64,000 nucleotides of DNA from Whitmania pigra (taxonomy: Eukaryota > Annelida > Clitellata > Hirudinida > Haemopidae), in contig JAJTWR010000278.1 in assembly GCA_021613335.1 (NCBI GenBank), positions 2,302,501 to 2,366,500 of the forward strand. Direction: 5' to 3'. The notes under the pieces are model-generated. The model ran no database searches and was not told the DNA's origin. It saw nothing but the letters and a program-made list of their open reading frames with translations. Positions within the stretch are counted from its first letter, which is position 1. Every line of letters starts with the position of its first letter. Below are positions 33,601-45,500 of the stretch, in pieces. A program made the position numbers and the translations under genes.

Positions 33601-33744
33601 ACTCAAACCTTTGGAATTGTCGACATGCAGTAGAGCTGGCAGAAAGCCCTGCAGCAAGATTGATTTCAAGCCCGATCTGAATGGAGCACAGCACTCTTCA
33701 TTACTGCATTTTACGACCTGTAGAAAGTACTGACTGGCCCTCAT
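33193..33744 (-). pseudogene. Open frame joining an unrelated Cys-containing sequence to a hAT C-terminal part
   Basis: The 183-codon frame starts with VVKCSNEECCAPFRSGLKSI and PALLHVDNSKGLSPAAADDE and then, without a stop, runs into the hAT sequence MKNVFDRLQQEM near 33550. The first part is not in the 26 kb hAT copy and resembles the CN-x2-C-PLR segment of uncharacterised invertebrate repeat-associated proteins. This is probably an accidental fusion at a deletion or insertion border. Confidence 0.5.
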
Positions 33745-33929
33745 GTGTGCCTATGTCGATATGAATTATGATCTGGCAGCCTGATTTGATATTCCATGTT
33801 CATGACCACAGTTGGCATTAACATGCAACTTTCTACGCATTTCTTCATTACCTTCACATGTCTCTTTAAACTGTTGCCCGCGTTTTCGTTGAAATTTTAA
33901 CTGCCTGGCCTCATTTGCCTGCTTAGCAG

Positions 33930-34635
33930 TCAGATTTTTTTTTGCTGCTGCTCTAGCAGTGACAGCTTTTTTAAGTTCACTGTCATCTTCGTGTCTGACC
34001 GATGACAGGTCTGCAACTGTTTTTCAAAAGCTTCTTCAGCTTCCAGCTGGGCATGAGGAACATAGCATCGTTTACGTGAACAGACTTTTTCAGTGGGTGC
34101 AGCTATTTCACTGGGTGCTGTTATATCACTTCTGCTAGTACTTGAAATTTCTCCTGTCACCTGTACCAGATCTTGGGCTGATGTATCATCAGGCTTTTTA
34201 TTAGCTGCTTTAGACTCAGTTGCTTTGATGAAATGGAGCAAACTTTCTGTTTTTCGCTTTTAGCTAGTTCCAGAAGTTGTTTAATTTCAGCTTCTGTCGC
34301 AACTGCAAGTGCTGCTACATCCCTATTATTTCTAATTTGATCATAGATCCTTTTCCCTTCAGTATTGTGGAATTCAAATGACTTCTGTGGGTAGGCTCAG
34401 TAAATATTTGCAAGTAATCCTTCACTAACTGCATTTGAAATCTCTTTATCAAGTGATCACTATCGCAGTTCCCTAAACTGTGCTGATAGTTCACTTGCTG
34501 GCACAATGAGTCGTTTTGCTCCGTGCTTTCTTCTAGGGTGGCCTTCTTCATGTTAACCTCATTACCTTTGTTTTTTTTTTTTTGCTTTGTTTGTAATCTA
34601 AAAGGCAGAGGTCTTTTAAGTACCAAAGAGTGCAT
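33930..34635 (-). pseudogene. Unrecognised minus-strand repeat-associated frames
   Basis: Two frames, 33930-34241 and 34315-34635, are polar, rich in Lys, Glu, Ser and Gln, and match nothing I know. They are collinear with the Cys-containing sequence at 33560-33744 and may be the remainder of the same repeat protein. No splice structure is evident. Confidence 0.3.
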
Positions 34636-34639
34636 TCCA

Positions 34640-35150
34640 AATTACTGATGATGTAAACAGGTACATTTAATTTTTAAGCTAAATTTGTAGTGACTATATT
34701 GGTAATAATGGAACTAATATACAAATTATATTTAATTTAATATATATTATCTTTATTCACTGTACATGCCTCCAGCATCACGTTGGATTTGGACGACCAA
34801 AAACTGGAATTAAGGCAAGGAGAAGCACAGAAGGTTACTGACTCGCTCCATCACAATGGGGTTGTTGCCCACCCTCTGAGGTCATAAGGATTCAGTGCCA
34901 AAATGTTCATGGAGGGGGCCAATACTCCGAAGGTGTCTTTCCTCAGATCCAAAAAAGACGCAAACAAACTCATATGGGATTAATATATGTTACAGAATGT
35001 CCAGCAACAGAGTTTTATTGAACATTGATTGAATAGTGATATCGGAGTGATATCACACGTGTACTTGCAAACTAATAAATGAATTGACAACGACTAGTTT
35101 CTTGGAAAAAAAATGTTCTCATGGCAGTGAATATTACACATGAGTGTTAA
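34640..35150. other. No recognised feature
   Basis: AT-rich start followed by a mixed stretch (34770-34990) that may be an old repeat. No domain is visible. Confidence 0.35.
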
Positions 35151-35154
35151 ACTT

Positions 35155-35320
35155 AATTATGGTTCTCCCGTGCCTTACATGCCATCTGGAATAACCTGCC
35201 CCAATCATTTAGTGCAAGCTGATACTCGAGCTCTTCAACCAACCTCTTCAAGTTAGACCAAGGTACCTCTGACGCTGTGATTGAAGAGCCATATAAATGA
35301 ACTATTATTATGGAATAATC
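35155..35320 (+). mobile_element. LINE 3' end fragment (L2/CR1-like)
   Basis: The plus-strand reading FSRALHAIWNNLPQS, then a serine-rich stretch and LFKLDQ, corresponds to the C-terminal FSYASPAVWNSLP-type segment of the LINEs at 1-2700 and 45.76-47.07 kb. It ends in GAGCCATATAAATGAACTAT with a short TTATTA tail, the same type of terminus. It is severely 5' truncated. Confidence 0.7.
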
Positions 35321-36365
35321 GTGCAGTTGTTAACTGCACATCGTTAAATAAACTTTTAATTTGTCAATTTATTGTATTGTTGAAAGAACTACTGCAAAAA
35401 CCGCTTTGGGGTGCTAAGTCACAGACAAGCAGCTACGTAATCTTGTGCCTACGGAAATGGAAAGAGCAGCCACTGGTCTCGAAACTTTAGTTTTTTGCGA
35501 AAATCGTTAGAAGAACCCATAGAAATCATGCTAATATGAGCTAATATTGGTCGACATTGATTCTCTTTCAAATAATTGCATTTCAAGATTGAGTTAATGA
35601 ATAAGTGCTGTTATAATTACTTTAGCCATACAATATGGAGGCAATACGGGCCAGGTTTATATAGGAGGAGGCCCAAGTGCAGTTGACGGTGAGTCAAGAA
35701 AAAATGTATGGTTTCGCATTCTGAACATTTCTGCATCTGGGACCGAGCAGCAATTGTTGAAAAGCATAAATTATCGACTTTGGTTAACTGATTATAATGT
35801 CCTGAGTAAACAGACAAGTATTAATCATGACAGTTGCATCGGGTTGTTTTTATGAATTTTCTTAATCTTGTGAGTATGTGTAATAGATTTACCATTAATT
35901 GTTAGTTCGACGTTACCTTGCTTCGACAAGATAAATGCAAAAAGAAAATGCTATAGAATACAAGAAAGGAATCTTACATCTTTCCGTAAAGAAAATAAGT
36001 TGCATATCCGAATGATCTGCCAGAGCAGATTATATGACCTCAGTTAACAAGTTGACGAGGGAAATGCTAAGAAGCAAAGACAGATTTAGGGAGGCGGGAG
36101 GCCATGGTCCTCTCCGTCATTTGGAAAATATAAGAGAAAATTAAGTAAAGCAAAATAAGAATCAATTTAAAAAATTAAATTAAAAGTTGCAAGATGTATT
36201 TTAACTTAATATTTAAAAAAATTATTTCAACAACTTACCACTTTCGACGAAAACTTTAGTAGCTCTGTAGTACTTTAATAGTAACTTTAGTAGTTCAAGT
36301 GTGTGCCCCCATCCCCCGCCAAAGCGTTTTAGATCCGCTCTTGCTAAGAGATGCAGGTGTGGATC
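35321..36365. other. No recognised feature
   Basis: Only short random frames on both strands and no repeat signature I can name. Confidence 0.35.
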
Positions 36366-36816
36366 CAGGGACGTACCGAGGGCAAAATAGTGGGGGGCAT
36401 GAAGGACAGCTTTTCCCAACTCCAAAAATTCTTCTAAAATATTAAACATATAGGAAATGATCATACTGGCACGGCAACAATGTTCAACTATAGTAATACT
36501 TGTTATTATTACCAATTTAAGCGCTTATTATAACACGTATTAAAAAACTCAAACTTTCAAATAACCGTCAACAAATTATGAAAGTAAACAAAATCACCAA
36601 GACAACAAAATATCCAACCAATGGTGAATTTAATTTAATACCAAGAGAGATGGGCGGACATTATTCCATTTTAAATATTTGTTGTAGCTTTAAATCCTAA
36701 ACCTTGTAGGAATTATTATAATATGCATTTAAATTGTGAATTCTAGTTTTCCCAACTTATTTCAGTCTGTTCCAAAAATTCTGCCCCCTCTTGCCCCCCC
36801 TCAAGGGGCGTCCCTG
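36366..36816. mobile_element. Non-autonomous hAT element, perfect 8-bp target duplication
   Basis: The ends are CAGGGACGTACCGAGGGC (left) and the inverse of CAGGGACGCCCCTTGAGG (right). The target duplication TGTGGATC is perfect (36358-36365 and 36817-36824). The 451-bp body is non-coding with CCCCC-rich subterminal sequence next to the right end. No transposase remnant is seen. Confidence 0.9.
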
Positions 36817-36824
36817 TGTGGATC

Positions 36825-37232
36825 AGAAACTCTGTGAAGCCTAACCTCCAAAAGGTCGTGACTTGGGTTAAGAATCCACTGTGTAAAATCACTGGCAGTT
36901 GCGTTGCCAATACGACATGAACAAGAAATACATTTAACGAGACTTCTCTTGCTAAAACTTGAGATTGAGACCAATAATTCCGCGGGAAATGGATTCGCAA
37001 GAAATTAAGGCAGTTTGGAGATTTATAATGATGGTCCAGAAGAAATTGATATGAATGTATTTGACCAGTTTAAAAATACTCCAATTGAAGAATTTCCTAG
37101 CATTCTTTTATTAATAGATGATCAAACAATGCACCTTGCTTTTTGAAGCATAATAATTTGTGTAACGTGAAAAAATGTTCTAGATTGTTGATCATGAAAA
37201 TATAATACACTCCCCGAAAATAAGCCATAGAG
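36825..37232. other. No recognised feature
   Basis: Short interval between two hAT insertions without coding signal. Confidence 0.35.
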
Positions 37233-38235
37233 CAGGGGTGAGCAACTCCAATCGGCAGGCGGATATGGGAAAATGAAGACCTTGGCGGGCCGGATTACTA
37301 AATCAACACCTTAGTCGCGTTTTGTATCCACCTACGCAAGGAATAAATCGTATTTAATGTAGACTTTAAACTTGTAAACTTATGTCCAAATCATCTGAGT
37401 CATGCAACGGACTATAATCAAATAAATAAATAAATAAACTTGTAAACTTTAAAGCGTAGAGACAAAAAACAGTATTTAATGAATTTAACGTAATGTACTT
37501 CAATAGCTGCTGAAATCAATGAGACATCTGTGGTCGGTCAAAGTTGTCAACAAGTTGTTTGAACTCTGGATGCATGTAGAAATTCTCAGTAAAGACTGCA
37601 CGTGAACACCAGTTAGATTGGAACGCAGCTTTGTCTAGTTAATATTCATGGTCGAAAATGTTTGTTCGCAGATGTATGTAGACCCGAACAAAACAAGTAG
37701 TTTCATGGCCATCTATCTCAGGTTGGCAAACTTGGACTCATTCAGTGAAGTATAAAATTTGTCAATGCTTTCAGATTGGAATTTTTATTTCACGGTAGAG
37801 TCATACTTCAGATGCATCCGACGCCTTTTCAAAGTCAGTTGTAAACGGTGATGACAAGATATCAAACTCAGCAGCAAGTTTCTGTAAGTCCGCAAAACGA
37901 CGAGCAATTTTATTGTCTAGTGCAGATAACATATTAGTGTTGTTCCGCTGCTGATAAAGTTGTCACAGCCTCCTTCAACAAGCAACACTTTCACTGCACA
38001 GCAAACATACTGACTTCTTGCCGACTTCTGTGAAAAAGTACTTATGCATCCAATCTTTGTTAAATGCGCGACACTCGCTGTCAACTTTACGTTTCTTGGC
38101 AAAATCCATGATAAAAATGTTATTGTAAATTCTAAATCTCGCCGAAAACAACCAAAAAAATAACTAACAGTCATTATTATTGCAAATAAGAAAGTAGTGG
38201 GAGATTGAGCGGGATGTGGCCGCAGCACACATTAC

Positions 38236-39000
38236 CAGTGGCGCAACCAGCGAAAAATGCTGAGGGGCTCAAGTTTAGAAAAGGGGTGACCCGTCAAAAT
38301 AGCCCAGCGACAAAATAGCCTCGTCAAAACATTCCCGTCAATGTATCTTTATAAAAAAAAAATATTTATATGAGTTGATACATTAACCTATAACTTATTT
38401 CAAATTTGATTAAATGAAATGAATTTTATGTTTTGATAGTGCTATTTTGACGGGGCTATTTTGTCGCCGGGCTATTATGACGGGGTGCCTAGAAAAGGGA
38501 CGAAAGCCCGACGCAGTCGAACAATTTTTGAAACTGTTCAAATCAAAACTACTAATTATAATTAATAAAGAATTAAAGATAGAACAGATAATAATAACAA
38601 TAATAATAATTAATTTATAAAGCGACATGTGCACAGCGTCAGAGGCGTCAGATTATTATTATGAGTTTAACTATCTTCTGTTTCAAACCAGTTAAATCCC
38701 CTTACCCCCCCCCCACCAAAAAAAAAACTCATCGGATTTGGAAAAATTGCAGTCGAAAAAATTTTTGAAACTGTTCAAATCAAAGCTACCAATTATAAAT
38801 AATAAAAAATTAAAGATAGAACAGATTATTATTATTATGAGTTTAACTATCTTCTGTCTGCAGTCTTATTTTGTATCTTTAATAATTTATTAATGAGTTT
38901 GACTATCTCAAAGTTTCAAACCAGTTAAATCCCCTTACCCCCCCACAAAAAAAAAACTCATCGGATTTGGAAAAATTGCAGGGTCTCTCTTATGCCACTG
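38236..39000. mobile_element. Non-autonomous hAT element nested in the 37.2 kb hAT, perfect 8-bp target duplication
   Basis: The ends are CAGTGGCGCAACCAGCG and the inverse of CAGTGGCATAAGAGAGACC. The target duplication CACATTAC is perfect (38228-38235 and 39001-39008). The duplicated locus at 62.09 kb shows the uninserted site with one CACATTAC. The interior has two repeated blocks with CATCGGATTTGGAAAAATTG and TTTTTGAAACTGTTCAAATC, and it holds the foldback-like element 38285-38489. A related copy without that nested insertion is at 50788. Confidence 0.93.
38285..38489. mobile_element. Foldback-like short element, 9-bp target duplication
   Basis: The ends are GGTGACCCGTCAAAATAGCC and the inverse of GGCACCCCGTCATAATAGCC. 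Each side has two to three repeat units before an AT-rich centre (TTTATATGAGTTGATACATT). The target duplication TAGAAAAGG is perfect (38276-38284 and 38490-38498). The sister hAT at 50.8 kb has a single TAGAAAAGG at the same point, which proves the borders. It is 205 bp and non-coding. Confidence 0.95.
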
Positions 39001-39583
39001 CACATTACCATGTTCGACCAGAAACAGTCTGCTGGACAGTCAAAATCCCTTATGGCCGTATGTTGCCCTTCCCTGCCCTAGAGTGTCTTTTGGAGCAAAA
39101 AAATAGTATAAGACGGGGAAACACGGTATAATCGCTGTAAATCGTATGCAGAGCTGTATTTAATATATTTGTTTGTAATATTGTTCCGAACATACAAGAC
39201 AATGAACCAGATTTTCCAAATCTTGTGTTACCAAAATTGTCGTGGATCCATTGCCATAACATCGTTTAGGTTTATGGGAAGTTGGCGCGCAACTTTGTTT
39301 TCGAATGTAGAATTGAGGCCAATGGCAACCGGTTAGTTCTCTATCAATTGGAAAGGTTTTTTTTGTGGGGCTTTTGCTATTACTAAGCGCACTTTCGTAT
39401 TTTGGCAGTGAGTCGCATACTTTCGCTTTGTTAGATTAATTACTTAGAAAATCGGAAACAATTATTTTTAATTGGTTACAACAACAAATTTTAGAGTATA
39501 ACTTGAAAAAATGAATTTGTTCAATTGCTTTTAACTTACCTTCGTCGCCTAACTCGGTCTTCACAGCGAACGAGACGAGAGTA

Positions 39584-42500
39584 ATGGCTGAAGGAAGAAA
39601 GTATGATATCGTCGTTTTCGGGGCCAGTGGTTTTACGGGGAAATATGTTGTAGAAGAAATAGCCAGAACGGCATCCGAAGAAAAAGGTCTGAAATGGGCA
39701 ATAGCCGGTCGCAGTATGAAAAGCCTTCAGGGGGTTCTGGATTTAGTATCAAAAGTAACGGGTAAATCAAATTCTTTGACTTATAATTTGGATTAGTTTT
39801 CATAGAGGTGTGTGGTTTTTTTTTTAGCTTTTCGGAAGATTTAATGATTATTTTTCTTAAAAGGACATGATTTGTCGGAACTGCCGATTATTGTCGCTGA
39901 CGTGAGCAGCCAGGATAGTTTGCTTTCCATGTGTCAACAGACGCAAGTAGTTTTGAATTGCGTCGGACCAGTTAGATTGCCTTGATTTTATTGATTATAA
40001 CTTTTTTTTTGAAATATGTAACTTATTTATGCGTTGCAGTTCAGGTTTTATGGAACTCCTGTAGTTGAAGCATGCATAGTTGCTGGTGCCCATCATATTG
40101 ATATATCGGGAGATACTCAGGTTTGCACATAAATTGACATTTTTTTTTAGTTTTTGTTGATTTAAGTTTCAAATGCTTCTGAGGCTTATTTGTTGTTATG
40201 TTTGCATTATCTATACTCTGTTTCACATGTTGGTGAATGCAGTGGCTGGAAAAAATCCACCTGGATCATAACAAAGATGCTCAGGACAAAGGAGTGTTTA
40301 TTATCCAGGCTTGTGGATTTGACAGCATCCCTGCAGAGATGGGACTGCTCTACACAAAGAAAAGTTTTCAAGGTTTGCATTTTAAATTGAGTAATTTATA
40401 TTTGAATTATAATTTAAACAGTTGGAGGCATTAGTTCAACAGTTTTACAGTTTTTACTTTTGCATTGTGTTGGGTGAAGTAAGTGTCTAAGGGCTAGAAA
40501 TGAAGTTACTCTGAAGGTTCATGATTAAAGCAAATAATTGAGCAATTGAAGGAAGTGGCAAATAATGTAATAATCCTCTTGTTACTTAGGAGTACTGAAT
40601 TCAGTAGAGTCTTACATATCTGTCCATCAAGGAGAAAAAGTGAGTGAGGGTGCTTCTTATGTGGATTTCATGCAATTTTTTAAGCAATTTTGTTCCCATG
40701 TTTAGGGGGGTAGTAAAAATGAGGGAACATGGAAGTCTGTCATCCATAACCTCTCAACGAAATCAGAGCTCAGAGCCATCAGAGAAAGACTCTACCCTCA
40801 GTCGTTTCCAGTCCCAAAGGTCAAGCTTCAGAAGAGGTTTGCAATACAAAAAAATTGTAAGCGAGCGATAAGAGCGGCAGCTTTGTTTTGACTCTTGAGT
40901 TTCTTGAAATTTAATCATCTTTTATTCATTTTCTAGTAAATATTTTAGTATTTTGTGTTTTCGCTTTGTCGAGAACTTTCACTGATGCCTAGGTCAACTA
41001 AAACCTCGGCTTCTGAGGAGGTCTTTTTTGACTCCCCGGAAAGCACGTTCGATAAAATGCTGCAAATGAACGAAAAGCTAATGAACAGCTTCAACGAGAG
41101 ACTCAGCGAATGTTTGACAAAATTGACGGAAAATATGACGATGATGGTCCAGAACATGATGTTTCAAGTAACTAAGTCGTTCACTGATTATCTCATGGCT
41201 ACTCTCACACCTTTGTTAACAAAGCTTGAAACTTTGAATGAAAATAATAAAAATGTTACTGCCAATGTTGACACGGCTGCAAAAATAACAACTAAAGCAC
41301 TACTGGACTTCGAGAGGGAGAAGAGTGAAATAGAGCAGAGGTTGTCCAACGTCATTATTTCAGGTCTCACACAAAGATCTGATACTAACGACTCCACAGT
41401 TTTTGAGGAGTTCTGTGAAAGAAACCTGACTGTCAAACCTCGGGTGATTAGAACCAGGCGACTGGGCAGGGACAAGGGTCCTGCTTCCAAGCTCTGTGTC
41501 ACTCTTGAAAGCAAAGGCTCTGTTGATTCAATCATATCTTCATCTCGAATCCTTAGAGCTTCTCCGGACTCTGAGCTTTTTCAATCAAGATTTGACTCGT
41601 ATGCAGGCTGAACAAGCATATCTTAAGAGGGTTGAAAAACGCTTAGCTTCTCGAGACCAACACACCGCTCCTACAAAGCCCTTTCTGTGATAGACTGACT
41701 ACATTCAAGTGGATTATCACTAATCTTAGAAGTTGTAATAATAAGTTCAATGAAGTGTTTATGTTTTTGAACTCAGAAGAACCTGATACTTTTTGTTGCA
41801 CTGAAACTTGGCTTAATTCTGACTCATCAAACTCACTGTTTTGTCTGGATGGCTACCATGCTACCAGATGGGACAGAGATTCAAAAGGTGGAGGAGTTAT
41901 GTTAATTATTCGAGATTGCTTTTCTTATCGAGTAGTCAAGATTCCTAATGAGTTTGTCAATACCGAGCTTGTTTGTGTGGACCTATTGACCGATCATTCC
42001 ACTTATAGAATCATAGTTCAGGAGGATTTGACCTTGAGCCTGTAAACTATGCTACTGTATCAAAGTATCAAATGTTTATATCACCTTTGTTCAGCCAAAT
42101 ACACCATCTGTCTATGTGGTGATTTTAATCTCCCAGCCTTTAATTGGACCTATGATACGGCACCTAACAACAGTATTTACAGACTTTTCTTGGATTTCTT
42201 CAACGACTGTGGGTTCCATCAATTTGTTGCTACTGCTACAAGTCGTGATAAAATCCTTGATCTTATGCTTTCAAATGATCCTCAGTTTATCTCATCAATT
42301 GAAGTGCAGTGCCCCATTTCAACCAGTGACCACAATGTCAGGCCAAACATTTTCAGTAATCCTAGCAATCAACATCGATCATCCATATCAACCTATAACT
42401 TTAAGAAAGGAAACTAATTACTCATCAATGAATACTTCTCACAAATTGATTGGAACACAGCATTTCAGTCTTGTCCAAATGTGGATTACTTCTGGAATGA

Positions 42501-45500
42501 ACTCAAACACCACATCAACCTAGCTATAGACATGTTTGTTCCTAAATTTTCAACCACTGAACCAAAAAGAAAGAAAGGTTATCCCCATTACATCAATAAA
42601 TTGATCACTGCTATATCTAAACTTTGGCAAATCTGGAAAAAGGATAATAATGATGTCAACAAAAACATTTACTCTAGATTTGCTAAGAATTGTACTGCAA
42701 CAATAAAGGCCTATCACCAGTCTCAGGAGCTTCAGCTATTAAAAAGCAAGAATATTGGTCAACTTTATAAATATGTCAACAAAAAGTTGCACACTAGATC
42801 TGGAGTCTCAGAGATTGCTCTCCCAGTAGGGATGGAGACTTAATGCTTAACATCATCTGCAAAGAGTTTGCAAAACTTAGACATCATCTACTTGGATTAC
42901 CGTAAAGCATTCGATTCTGTCTCACATACTAAACTAATGAGCAAGATATAAACTTATGGCTTTAGTGACAATCTGAATGGTTGGCTTATGGATTTTCTTA
43001 ATTTGAGGTCACAAAGAGTCAATATTAATGGATTTATTTCCGATGAAGTTTCTGTCACAAGTGGAGTCCCTCAGGGCAGTGTTCTAGGGCCAACCTTATT
43101 TCTACTCTTCATAAATGACCTACCCAGCACTTTTGACAACTCAGGCACCATCTGCAAACTCTTTGCAAATGATGTTAAGCTTTAAGTCTCAATCCCTACT
43201 ACAATACTCTCTTGATAGGATAGCAGAATGGAGTGATAAATGGCAGTTGCAACTATCTCCTGACAAATGCCAGATTCTCTCACTGATTGGCTGCAGAAGA
43301 AGTTTTAACCCTTGTGAATATTTCATTAATAACAACAAGCTAACAAGAGTTGACATAGTTCGAGATCTAGGGGTGCTCATTGATTCTTCTCTCCACTTTG
43401 ACAAACACATTGATAATATCGTGAAAAAAGCATCAACCATATCCAAACTGATCCTATTGTCTTTTTCTACTAGAGACCTAACCACTCTAATAAAAGCCTT
43501 TTGTACATATGTTAGGCCGATACTAGAATACTGCTCCCCTGTATGGAATTCCCACCTCAAATACTAAATACCTTGTTAAAAGAATTGAGTCAGAAAAAAA
43601 ACAAAGAAGATTCACAAAGGCAATTCCCACCATTCGTCACAAGCCATATCCAGCCAGACTTAAGATGCTAGGGCTCAAAACACTTGAACATAGACTTTTA
43701 ATTACTGATCTTTGCTTTCTGTTTAAATTATTGAATGGTCTTGTGAATAGTGATCTTTTAAATTTTGTTCAATTTGCACAGTACAATCGAACCCGGGGAC
43801 ACCGCTTTAAGTTACGTACGAGGAAGTGCTCAGCTAATGCTGCTAACAAATTTTTTGAACAGAGTTGTTGCTGTCTGGAATTCCTTACCAGACGGGGTGA
43901 TATCTGCTGGCACTTTCTCCAGTTTCAGAGCATTAATCCTCGAGATAGATTTTTCGGAATTTTTAACAATTACAGATTAATCTGTAACCTGCTTTTCCTC
44001 GCTTGATGTTGACTGGCTGTATTGTTTTTGCTGAGGCTGGTCGTATTAGTGGCTGTTTAGCCCTTCGACTGGTTAAATAAATAAAAAATATTAATTTATT
44101 TGTTTTGTACTTATCTTGTTTTGAATGACTCTTCTTATTAATCGAATGACTCATTTTGATTTCAAACGTTTGGAATTACTAATCCGAGTTTTTGTTAAGG
44201 ATTGCAGTGAGACAGATGTGATGTGGTCATTGATTTCTGAGTTGAATTTGTCAATAGTGGTTCAGATCATGATGATGATGAGGGTGTTAGTAGTTCAAAT
44301 TTTTAAGTTTTCAAAGATAGATGGAGCCAGACAAGAATTAAAGTGGACCTAGCTTATTTTTGTTTGATAACTTTGATTTATCCTTGCGTTCTTGTTAATA
44401 AGTCTTATTTTGAAATGTTTTTTTTATTTTGAAGACCATCTGTGTTCTTCAGCAATGATGTCAATAGGTGGTGTCTCCCTTTCATAGGCGCTGACAAAGC
44501 CATTGTAACAAGATCTTCATATTTCAACTTCATCTTTGACAAAGAAAAGCCTGTATGTTTGCTAATAATATATTAGTTATTGCTATTCATTTGTTTCTTG
44601 AAGATTGTAAATAAGATAAATTAGTCACTTTTCTTTGAACGTAACTGGCAAAACATATGTTTCGAAATTACAAGTTAAAATGTTATCTTGAAATCTTATA
44701 ACTTGCTGCAAAGTAATTGCATCATTATATGTTTCGAAATATGTTGGTGGTGATGTAAAAATTTGGCAAGATTTATTGAAACATTTAAATAAAATACTCA
44801 GGTGCAGTTCCAGCCATACTCTGCATTTTCTGGATTTGGAGAATTGATGTCTTGGATTTTTGTTGGAATCATACTGATGGTCTTCAGCAAGACGAGATTT
44901 GGAATTTATCTTTTGGAGAAAGTATGTCTGTCATCTTTCATGAACCTTTTTTCTTTGTCACCTGTGAATATCAATGCCCACCTATGATTATCGATGCTCA
45001 CCTGTTCAAACGCTTCATTTCTGCTGTATAATTCAACTCTTATCATATTTATGAGATTGCTTGAACAAAATCATTATTATTTTCTGGCTTCTTAAACCTG
45101 CAAACTCTTGACACAAAGGCTGGGCTAGTTGATTGTTGTTGTTGTTGTTTATGATCTTATCTTCAAGTTAAATTTCTTGAATTTTTCAAGTCACCTTCAT
45201 CCGCATCATTTTGTACATTCTTTAGTAATCAATCTTCAAATCTTCTTATTAAGTCCAAATCATCTCAGTTATGCAACGGACTATAATCAAATAAATAAAT
45301 AAATATAAATCTTCTTGATATGCTATTCACAAGTCATTGAATGTTTTTGAGTGTTACCTTATAAAGGTTAGCTTACCTGAATATGTAGCAGCTACAAATG
45401 CTCAGTGATTGAGAGATTTATCTGAACATTGTTGTGAAAACATTTTTTAATTGTGTACAGACTTTTGTTTCAAAACATGGTTAAAAAGTGAATAACCACC

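Larger units (their letters stand above)
37233..39075 (-). mobile_element. hAT remnant with CAGGGGTGAGCAAC end, upstream of SCCPDH copy 1
   Basis: The left end CAGGGGTGAGCAACTCC and the right end, the inverse of CAGGGAAGGGCAACATA, are flanked by CCATAGAG (37225-37232) and CCCTAGAG (39076-39083), a duplication with one mismatch. Decayed minus-strand GTF2IRD2-like sequence is visible in 37480-38110, including a DKAAFQSNW-like motif and a zinc-finger-like start near 38100. It contains the younger hAT at 38236-39000. Its right half is duplicated at 61458-62194 next to SCCPDH copy 2. Confidence 0.8.
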
